From NCBI GenBank assembly GCA_965371355.1, contig CBDUYD010000087.1:1-11965 (forward strand): DNA of 11,965 nt, given 5' to 3'. The notes under the pieces were generated by a model. That model was not told the origin of the DNA and did not search any database. It saw only the letters and a list, made by a program, of their open reading frames with translations. Positions 6,533 through 11,965 of this stretch are shown here, piece by piece; within the stretch, counting starts at the first letter, position 1, and the number at the start of each line of letters is the position of its first letter. Origin of the DNA: JASJHI01 sp965371355 (GTDB taxonomy: Bacteria; Actinomycetota; Acidimicrobiia; Acidimicrobiales; Ilumatobacteraceae). Made by a program: the position numbers and the translations under genes.

Positions 6533-9130
6533 ATGTTCGAACGATTCACCGATAGGGCACGCCGGGTCGTGGTTCTCGCGCAGGAGGAAGCGCGCCTGCT
6601 CAACCACAGCTACATCGGCACCGAGCACATCCTGCTCGGGCTGATCCACGAAGGCGAAGGCGTCGCGGCAAAGGCGCTCGAGAGCCTCGGCATCTCGCTC
6701 GAGGCCGTCCGCAGCCAGGTCGAGGAGATCATCGGCCAGGGTGGATCGTCCCCCTCGGGACACATCCCGTTCACCCCGCGGGCCAAGAAGGTGCTCGAAC
6801 TCTCGCTGCGCGAAGCGCTGCAGCTCGGGCACAACTACATCGGCACAGAACACATCCTCCTCGGCCTCATCCGCGAGGGCGAGGGCGTCGCTGCCCAGGT
6901 GCTCGTCAAGCTCGGCGCCGACCTGTCCCGAGTGCGCCAGCAGGTCATCCAGCTCCTGTCCGGCTACCAGGGCCCATCCGGCAGCTCGGGCGGCCGCGGC
7001 GATCAGACCCCGGCGAGTGCCGGCGTCGGTCCGGGCAGCAAGGAGGGCGACGAGAAGGGCGGCAACAGCCAGATCCTCGACCAGTTCGGCCGCAATCTCA
7101 CCCAGGCGGCCCGCGAGGGCCAGCTCGATCCCGTGATCGGTCGCACGCGCGAACTCGAGCGGGTCATGCAGATCCTCTCCCGTCGCACGAAGAACAACCC
7201 GGTCCTCATCGGTGAGCCTGGCGTCGGCAAGACCGCCATCGTCGAGGGGCTCGCCCAGAAGATCGTCAATGACGACGTGCCCGACACGCTCGCCAACAAG
7301 CAGCTCTACACGCTCGACCTCGGCGCACTCGTCGCCGGGTCGCGCTACCGCGGCGACTTCGAGGAGCGCCTCAAGAAGGTGCTCAAGGAGATCAAGAGTC
7401 GCGGCGACATCCTGTTGTTCATCGACGAGATCCACACGCTCGTCGGCGCCGGTGCCGCCGAGGGCGCGATCGACGCGGCATCGATCCTCAAGCCGATGCT
7501 CGCCCGCGGTGAACTCCAGACGATCGGGGCGACGACCACCGACGAGTACCGCAAGCACGTCGAGAAGGACGCCGCGCTCGAGCGCCGGTTCCAACCGGTC
7601 AAGGTCGACGAGCCGACACTGGCCCACACGATCGAGATCCTGAAGGGCATCCGCGATCAGTACGAGTCGCACCACCGCGTCACGATCACCGATCAGGCGC
7701 TGGTCGCCGCGGCGAATCTCGCCGACCGTTACATCTCCGACCGCCATCTGCCCGACAAGGCGATCGACCTCATCGACGAGGCCGGTTCGCGGCTGCGCAT
7801 CAAGCGCATGGCCACCCCTCCCGACCTGCGCGAGCTCGAGACCAAGCTCAACGACGTGCAGGAGGCGAAGAAACGCGCCGTCGAAGAGCAGCAGTTCGAG
7901 GAGGCCGGCCGCCTGCGCGACCAGGAGAAGTCGCTACTCGAGGAGAAGGCGGGCAAGGAGACCGAGGTCAAGGCCGAGGGCGTCGATCTCTTCGACGAGG
8001 TCGACGAGGAGGCCATCGCCGAGGTGCTCTCGCTGTGGACCGGTATCCCGGTTTACAAGCTCACCGAGGAGGAGACCGAACGTCTGCTGAAGATGGAGGA
8101 GAACCTCCACAAACGGATCATCGGCCAGGAGAACGCCGTCGCCGCGGTGTCGCAGTCGATCCGCCGCACCCGCGCCGGTTTGAAAGACCCGAAGCGGCCG
8201 TCGGGCTCGTTCATCTTCCTCGGCCCCACCGGGGTCGGCAAGACCGAGCTCGCCCGCACGCTCACCGAGTTCCTGTTCGGTGACGAGCAGGCGATGATCA
8301 CGCTCGACATGTCCGAGTACATGGAGAAGCACACGGTCAGCCGCCTCGTCGGCTCGCCCCCCGGCTACGTCGGCTACGAAGAGGGCGGTCAGCTCACCGA
8401 GGCCGTGCGCCGCAAGCCGTTCTCCGTCGTGCTGTTCGACGAGGTCGAGAAGGCGCATCCCGACGTCTTCAACACGCTGTTGCAGATCCTCGAAGAGGGC
8501 CGCCTGACCGACAGCCAGGGACGCACGGTCGACTTCCGCAACACCGTGCTCATCATGACGTCGAACCTGGGAACGGCGGATCTCCGCAAAGCCAACGTCG
8601 GCTTCACCACCGACGACACGGCGATGAGCTACGAGCGAATGAAGGAAAAGGTCAACGACGCCCTGAAGAATCATTTCCGGCCCGAGTTCCTCAACCGCAT
8701 CGACGAGACGATCGTGTTCCACGAGCTGTCGCGCGCCGAGGTGCTCCAGACGGTCGACCTGATGACGAGCCGGCTCATCGGCCAGCTCGAGGGTCAGGGC
8801 CTCGGCATCGAGATCAAGCAGGCGGCCAAGCAGAAGCTGGCCGAGATCGGCTACGACCCACAGCTCGGCGCACGGCCGATGCGGCGGGCGATCCAGCGCC
8901 ACATCGAGGACCCGCTGTCCGAGAAGATCCTCTACAAGGAGTTCTCCGCCGGCGAGATCATCGTCGTCGACGTCGAGGACGATCCCGACGACGAGGGCAA
9001 GACGCGGTTCGTGTTCAGCGCGGTCGAGGGGTTCGTCCCCCCGGCATCGGTCGAGCTGGCGACGACGGCGACCGAGCATCCGACAGCTCCGTCGGGTGAC
9101 GTCGAACTGCCGCCGCCCGACGCACCCTGA
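6533..9130 (+). CDS. clpC: ClpC, AAA+ unfoldase of the ClpCP protease
   Basis: The 865-residue Hsp100 ATPase unfolds proteins and feeds them to the ClpP peptidase in the cytoplasm. Two N-terminal Clp repeats are visible, at about 2-68 and 77-143, marked by the paired motifs SYIGTEHILLGLI and NYIGTEHILLGLI. After a Gly/Ser-rich linker (about 145-178), the first AAA+ module has Walker A GEPGVGKT (227-234) and Walker B ILLFIDE (293-299). A UVR-type coiled segment around EEQQFEEAGRLRDQEKSL (451-468) distinguishes ClpC from ClpA and ClpB. The second module has Walker A GPTGVGKT (564-571) and Walker B VVLFDE (632-637), followed by VGF (689-691) as the probable ClpP-docking loop. An acidic, proline-rich tail ends the protein. 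The ATG at 6533 has a good GGAAGGG site. No ClgR or CtsR gene is adjacent. The protein appears full length, with all catalytic motifs intact. Confidence 0.98.
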   Translation: MFERFTDRARRVVVLAQEEARLLNHSYIGTEHILLGLIHEGEGVAAKALESLGISLEAVRSQVEEIIGQGGSSPSGHIPFTPRAKKVLELSLREALQLGHNYIGTEHILLGLIREGEGVAAQVLVKLGADLSRVRQQVIQLLSGYQGPSGSSGGRGDQTPASAGVGPGSKEGDEKGGNSQILDQFGRNLTQAAREGQLDPVIGRTRELERVMQILSRRTKNNPVLIGEPGVGKTAIVEGLAQKIVNDDVPDTLANKQLYTLDLGALVAGSRYRGDFEERLKKVLKEIKSRGDILLFIDEIHTLVGAGAAEGAIDAASILKPMLARGELQTIGATTTDEYRKHVEKDAALERRFQPVKVDEPTLAHTIEILKGIRDQYESHHRVTITDQALVAAANLADRYISDRHLPDKAIDLIDEAGSRLRIKRMATPPDLRELETKLNDVQEAKKRAVEEQQFEEAGRLRDQEKSLLEEKAGKETEVKAEGVDLFDEVDEEAIAEVLSLWTGIPVYKLTEEETERLLKMEENLHKRIIGQENAVAAVSQSIRRTRAGLKDPKRPSGSFIFLGPTGVGKTELARTLTEFLFGDEQAMITLDMSEYMEKHTVSRLVGSPPGYVGYEEGGQLTEAVRRKPFSVVLFDEVEKAHPDVFNTLLQILEEGRLTDSQGRTVDFRNTVLIMTSNLGTADLRKANVGFTTDDTAMSYERMKEKVNDALKNHFRPEFLNRIDETIVFHELSRAEVLQTVDLMTSRLIGQLEGQGLGIEIKQAAKQKLAEIGYDPQLGARPMRRAIQRHIEDPLSEKILYKEFSAGEIIVVDVEDDPDDEGKTRFVFSAVEGFVPPASVELATTATEHPTAPSGDVELPPPDAP

Positions 9131-9192
9131 TCCGGCACCCGTGACGAACAGGGTCCCGCGCGCGCCGCGTGCGTCGGCGTCGGATCGTCCGC

Positions 9193-9219
9193 GTGTCACC
9201 ACCACACCGCGGCCATAAT
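9193..9219 (+). promoter_or_regulatory. Probable leaderless promoter of the lipoprotein gene
   Basis: CATAAT at 9214-9219 matches TATAAT in five of six positions and stands 6 nt before the GTG start at 9226, which would place the transcription start at or beside the start codon. GTGTCA at 9193-9198 (four of six to TTGACA) lies 15 bp upstream, a short spacing. No Shine-Dalgarno sequence precedes the GTG. The rest of the 95-bp gap after clpC holds nothing I recognise, and no convincing terminator is seen. Confidence 0.42.
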
Positions 9220-9225
9220 CGTCTC

Positions 9226-10041
9226 GTGCTGCGCCGACTCCTCGCCCTGGTCGCGTTCGCGTTCGTGGCCGCCGCCTGCCAGGTCGACATCGACGTGGAC
9301 GTCGTGATCGAGCCCGACGGCACGGGAACGATCAGGGTCACAGCCACCGCCGACGCGGAGGTCGTCGCGGCCATTCCGACGATCGCCGACGAACTCGTGC
9401 TCGACGACGTCGTCGCAGCGGGATGGGTGGTCGAGGGTCCCGTCGCAACCGACGACGGCGGGCTCACGATCACGATGACCCACGACTTCGTCTCAGACCA
9501 GGAGGCGACGAACCTGTTGCGCAGCCTCGGCCCGCCGTTCGGACAGATGACGGTGCAGCGGGGCACGACCGGCGACGAGACGACCACACAACTGAGCGGG
9601 CTGCTGGGCCTGAGCGACGGCTTCGAGACGTTCGCCGACCCGGAACTGGTCACCGCGATCGGCTCGATCCCCTTCGCCGACGAGATCGCGGCGAGCGGCG
9701 CGACACCCGAGACGTCGATGGCGGTCACGATCGGGGCAACACTTCCCGGCGACATCATCGAGGAGAACACGACCGGCACGATCGACGGCGACACGATCGA
9801 GTGGATCGTGCCGATGGACGACTCGGTCGAGAACTGGCGGGCCGAGTCGAAGCAGTCGCCCGGTGACGATCGCTGGTGGGCGAGACCGCTGTCGATCGTC
9901 GCGCTCGTCGCGCTGGTCGCCTGGCTCGCGTTCATGGTGTTCTTCATCGCCTACGTCGCGTTCGCCCGCTGGCGGCGGGCCCGCGACTACAAGCACCGCC
10001 CGCGCACCTACGAGGGCGACCACGACGCACTCGGCCGCTGA
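9226..10041 (+). CDS. Lipoprotein with C-terminal membrane helix, LppM-like
   Basis: Starting at GTG 9226 the protein has 271 residues. A short signal peptide (RR near the start, hydrophobic LLALVAFAFV) ends in the lipobox VAAAC with the lipidated cysteine at residue 18. The mature part is extracytoplasmic, beta-rich and acidic, beginning QVDIDVDVVIEPDGTGTIRV (19-38). A single strong transmembrane helix (about 222-246) is followed by a basic cytoplasmic tail (WRRARDYKHRPR). This layout, a lipobox, a beta domain opening with alternating D/V residues and a C-terminal helix, resembles actinobacterial LppM proteins of the mycobacterial envelope; this is a recollection of architecture, not a confirmed homology. 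The frame is open upstream to 9169 but that extension would bury the signal peptide. It lies 95 bp after clpC on the same strand and converges with the GFA gene 9 bp away. Its role is unknown. Confidence 0.82.
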   Translation: MLRRLLALVAFAFVAAACQVDIDVDVVIEPDGTGTIRVTATADAEVVAAIPTIADELVLDDVVAAGWVVEGPVATDDGGLTITMTHDFVSDQEATNLLRSLGPPFGQMTVQRGTTGDETTTQLSGLLGLSDGFETFADPELVTAIGSIPFADEIAASGATPETSMAVTIGATLPGDIIEENTTGTIDGDTIEWIVPMDDSVENWRAESKQSPGDDRWWARPLSIVALVALVAWLAFMVFFIAYVAFARWRRARDYKHRPRTYEGDHDALGR

Positions 10042-10050
10042 GACGGGTCG

Positions 10051-10458
10051 TCACCGCTCGGCGCGAGATCCTGGTTCCCGCTCGTGGTTCTCGAGCGATG
10101 GATCGAGGCGGTGGTAGTCCGACGCGGTCGCCGTCCACCACGCCGTGTCGGTCGTGAGCCCGGTTGGTGGATCGAGCGCTCCGGCGGCGATCGACATCCA
10201 GTCGAGGGCGCCGTCGGCCCGCCAGAAGAGCGTCGAACCGCACTCGCCACAGAAGCCGTACCAGACACCGGGATCGGCTTCGTACCAGCGAAGCGTGCGA
10301 TCGGCGTCGAGGTGCAGCCCGCTCGGGTCGCACCCGGTGGCGGCCATGAAGTGACCGGTGATGCGCCGGCACCGGTCGCAGTGACAGTTGACGACCGGCC
10401 GGAGCGGGAGCGACGTCGTGAAGCGGACGCCACCACACGCGCATCTTCCGGTCGACAT
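10051..10458 (-). CDS. GFA/CENP-V-family zinc-binding protein
   Basis: The 135-residue protein has the cysteine pattern of the Gfa (glutathione-dependent formaldehyde-activating enzyme-like) family. It shows CAC (C6, C8), CHCDRC (C25, C27, C30) and CGEC (C70, C73), which together bind two zinc ions in structurally known members. The conserved CHCDRCRRITG (25-35) and FCGECGSTLFW (69-79) stretches are both present, so the fold should be intact. The founding member was linked to formaldehyde-glutathione adduct formation, but most members have no proven activity, and the true thiol substrate, if any, is unknown here. The ATG at 10458 has GAGG only 2 nt upstream, a poorly spaced ribosome binding site, and no TANNNT is visible upstream. 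It diverges from the DsbA-like gene across a 167-bp region and converges with the lipoprotein gene. Confidence 0.9.
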   Translation of the reverse strand: MSTGRCACGGVRFTTSLPLRPVVNCHCDRCRRITGHFMAATGCDPSGLHLDADRTLRWYEADPGVWYGFCGECGSTLFWRADGALDWMSIAAGALDPPTGLTTDTAWWTATASDYHRLDPSLENHEREPGSRAER

Positions 10459-10554
10459 GACCTCGAAGTCTCGCAGGAGAGCGCCTCACCCACCCGGCTC
10501 GAGCCTGCGAGCATCGATCACCATCGTTCGAGGCTCTCGGGTCGATCTGGGGTG

Positions 10555-10581
10555 ATCCCGTTCCGCTCGGCGGGACGGGAT
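10555..10581 (+). repeat. Strong hairpin in the divergent GFA/DsbA-like control region
   Basis: ATCCCGTTCCGC (10555-10566) and GCGGGACGGGAT (10570-10581) pair over 12 positions (11 Watson-Crick and one T-G wobble) around a TCG triloop. It lies between the divergent genes and ends 4 bp before the tandem direct repeats. It could be an operator, or a hairpin insulating the two divergent units. No T-run follows on the plus strand. Confidence 0.55.
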
Positions 10582-10585
10582 GCAC

Positions 10586-10621
10586 CCGGATGTGACATCT
10601 TGGCCGGATGTGACATCGTGG
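10586..10621 (+). repeat. Two tandem 18-bp direct repeats with internal palindromes
   Basis: CCGGATGTGACATCTTGG (10586-10603) and CCGGATGTGACATCGTGG (10604-10621) are adjacent and identical except for one base. Each contains GATGTGACATC, an odd-centred palindrome with 5-nt arms, at 10589-10599 and 10607-10617, giving 18 bp between centres. They end 4 bp before the DsbA-like start codon and overlap the predicted promoter. They look like paired repressor or activator sites; the binding protein is unknown. Confidence 0.7.
10592..10619 (+). promoter_or_regulatory. Possible leaderless promoter of the DsbA-like gene
   Basis: GTGACA (10592-10597, five of six to TTGACA) comes from the first direct repeat. 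CATCGT (10614-10619, only three of six to TATAAT) comes from the second. The spacer is 16 bp. Six G residues then separate the hexamer from the ATG, so the transcript would begin at or next to the start codon. The spacing agrees with the other apparent leaderless promoters in the window, but the -10 is weak. Confidence 0.33.
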
Positions 10622-10625
10622 GGGG

Positions 10626-11348
10626 ATGCCCGACGCCGCCCTGCCGGAACCGACCGTTGTCGACTTCCACTTCGACGTGATGTGCCCGTTCGCATACCAG
10701 ACCTCGAAGTGGATCCGCGACGTGCGCGCCCAGAACGGTCTCACGATCAATTGGAAGTTCTTCAGCCTCGAGGAGATCAACCGGCGCGACGGCAAGAAGC
10801 ACCCGTGGGAGCGGGAGTGGTCGTACGGGTGGTCGATGATGCGGATCGGGGCGGTGCTGCGCCGCTCGAGCATGGACGACCTCGACCGTTGGTACGAACG
10901 CGCCGGGCGCGCTCTACACGAGGAGGGGTTCAAGCCCCACGAGCCCGATGTCGCACGCGATCTGCTCGAAGAGCTCGGGCTCGATCCAGCGGTGGTCGAC
11001 GAGGCGATCGACGACCCGTCGACCCACGACGAGATCCATGCCGATCATGGTCGGGTCGTCACCGCCGGCGGATACGGCGTGCCGACGCTGTTCTTCCCCG
11101 AGGTGCTCAATGCCGACGGCGACCCCGAGTGCCTGTTCGGTCCGGTCGTGATCGATCCGCCCACCGGCGACGCGGCGATGCGGCTGTGGAAGCTGACCGT
11201 TGGCTGGCTCGAGTTCCCGTACCTGTTCGAGATCCAGCGACCGAAGAACACCGAGCACGGCGAGAAGATCGCCGAGTCGCTACGTCCCTACATCGAGGCG
11301 CGCGACTGGGTGTCGATCAACCGTGGCAAGGTCATCGCTCTCGACTGA
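10626..11348 (+). CDS. DsbA-like thioredoxin-fold protein, Rv2466c-type, single-cysteine motif
   Basis: The 240-residue protein opens with the thioredoxin-fold strand VVDFHFDVMCPFAYQTSKWI (11-30), has a helical insertion (about 60-145) and the cis-proline loop GVPTLFF (151-157, P153). This is the DSBA-family layout. The length, the start FxFDxxCP and the helix TSKWI resemble mycobacterial Rv2466c, a mycothiol-dependent nitroreductase with CPWC. Here the motif is CPFA: nucleophilic C20 is present but the resolving cysteine is replaced by A23. The only other cysteine is C169, so classical disulfide exchange within a CxxC is not possible; a monothiol, thiol-transfer or isomerase-like role is more likely. 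There is no signal peptide, so it is cytoplasmic. The ATG at 10626 follows six G residues and tandem repeats. It probably heads an operon with the next gene, which starts 9 bp after its stop. Confidence 0.88.
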   Translation: MPDAALPEPTVVDFHFDVMCPFAYQTSKWIRDVRAQNGLTINWKFFSLEEINRRDGKKHPWEREWSYGWSMMRIGAVLRRSSMDDLDRWYERAGRALHEEGFKPHEPDVARDLLEELGLDPAVVDEAIDDPSTHDEIHADHGRVVTAGGYGVPTLFFPEVLNADGDPECLFGPVVIDPPTGDAAMRLWKLTVGWLEFPYLFEIQRPKNTEHGEKIAESLRPYIEARDWVSINRGKVIALD

Positions 11349-11357
11349 AGCGATCAC

Positions 11358-11965
11358 ATGAGCGACCAGGCCGCGAGCCCGCCCGATCATCGCGCGATGG
11401 AGGCGCTGGCCGAGCTGTACCACCGCTACCTGACCGGACTGATCCTCGCCCTCGTGGTCGAGCGCGGCGAGGATCGAGCGGTCGACGCGGTGTTCGGTTT
11501 GTTCCGGCGGCAGCATCTCGACAAGTTCCTGCCGGGGCTCGACAAGCTCGGTCTGCGCGGGCTGCCCGACGCCGTCGCCTGTGCGCAGTACCACTACCTG
11601 TCGAACCACGTCGGTGGCGTCGCTGTGGCGTACGTGCCCGAGTCCGACCGCAAGGCGTGGGTGCGCTATACGCCGCCGCGCTGGATCTTCGACGGCACAG
11701 CGCTGGCCGCCATCCCCACGCGGGTGGCGCGTGCGATGTTGCACGGCTGGCACGGCCACAACGGCGTCTCACTCGGCAACCCCAGACTGGGATTCGTCTG
11801 TACCGGGCAGACGATCGACGGGTCCCCCGGCCTCGAGGGGTACTACATCGAAGAGGACCATGAACTGGCGGCGAGCGAGCGGGTCAGGTTCCGCTTCGGA
11901 GAGTCGTGCCCGCCGATCGATCTCGATGCACTTCCGCAGCTGCCCGCCGACTCGTGGCCACCGGA
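11358..11965 (+). CDS. Unrecognised conserved-looking protein, 3' end outside window
   Basis: An ATG at 11358 opens a frame that runs 202 codons to the window edge without a stop. I do not recognise the family. The N-terminal third is helical (EALAELYHRYLTGLILALVV, 15-34) with charged residues, so it is probably a soluble helical domain rather than a membrane segment. The middle has a dense run of aromatic and polar residues: YTPPRWIFDG (104-113), then HGWHGHNG (129-136), then GYYIEEDHEL. Clustered histidines (H129, H132, H134) could bind metal or act in catalysis, but this is only suggestive. It follows the DsbA-like gene after 9 bp and is very probably co-transcribed; the ribosome binding site is weak (GAAG, 7 nt spacer). 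Codon use and the balanced amino-acid make-up support a real gene, although its product and full length are unknown. Confidence 0.78.
   Translation, partial: MSDQAASPPDHRAMEALAELYHRYLTGLILALVVERGEDRAVDAVFGLFRRQHLDKFLPGLDKLGLRGLPDAVACAQYHYLSNHVGGVAVAYVPESDRKAWVRYTPPRWIFDGTALAAIPTRVARAMLHGWHGHNGVSLGNPRLGFVCTGQTIDGSPGLEGYYIEEDHELAASERVRFRFGESCPPIDLDALPQLPADSWPP

Noticed and set aside
9131..9213. GC-rich alternating run after clpC (CGCGCGCGCCGCG) as a terminator
   Set aside because: No stable stem-loop of useful length could be drawn, and no T-tract is present.
10079..10097. Hairpin CGCTCG / CGAGCG with a 7-nt loop near the convergent lipoprotein and GFA gene ends
   Set aside because: It lies within the GFA coding region, the arms are only 6 bp, and no T-run follows; chance occurrence in GC-rich DNA is likely.
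10580..11863. A 427-codon plus-strand frame overlapping the DsbA-like gene and the next gene
   Set aside because: The sequence is extremely Arg-rich, starts within the tandem repeats, and overlaps two better-supported genes in another frame.

Overview
The window is a GC-rich (visibly well over 60% G+C), gene-dense chromosomal segment with 11 protein genes and no RNA genes, mobile elements or CRISPR. Several features suggest a high-GC actinobacterium, possibly in the Acidimicrobiia/Ilumatobacter direction. These are a flavin/F420-type LLM oxidoreductase of the Rv1855c type, a ClpC with a UVR segment, an LppM-like lipoprotein, a DsbA-like protein of the mycothiol-nitroreductase type, and apparent leaderless promoters. 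The placement is inferred from gene content and codon use; no marker gene is present.

Left part, minus strand (25-4833): read in transcription order, a polyprenyl diphosphate synthase (probably for the menaquinone side chain) is followed by trkA and trkH, the regulatory and membrane subunits of a Trk/Ktr potassium uptake system. trkA and trkH overlap by the four bases GTGA. A class I SAM-dependent methyltransferase follows with its own possible promoter and a clear ribosome binding site.

Middle part, plus strand (4967-10041): starting from a divergent control region at about 4834-4966, a RidA-family deaminase and an LLM-class oxidoreductase overlap as TGATG and form a translationally coupled pair. 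A 187-bp gap carries a degenerate 12-bp tandem repeat and a large perfect inverted repeat. It is followed by clpC (865 aa), the Hsp100 unfoldase of the ClpCP protease, and by a lipoprotein with a C-terminal membrane helix.

Right part: a small zinc-binding GFA-family gene (minus) converges on the lipoprotein gene and diverges from a DsbA-like thioredoxin-fold gene (plus). The shared 167-bp control region holds a 12-bp-stem hairpin and two tandem 18-bp direct repeats, each containing an 11-nt palindrome, ending 4 bp before the DsbA-like start codon. A further gene of unknown function begins 9 bp after the DsbA-like gene and runs off the window.

Most of the window is housekeeping. I do not see a complete novel system. 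The items most worth following are the RidA-LLM pair, the tandem palindromic repeats in front of the DsbA-like gene with its single-cysteine active site, the uncharacterised partial gene at the right end, and the recurrent -10-like hexamers 6-7 bp before start codons that lack a ribosome binding site.
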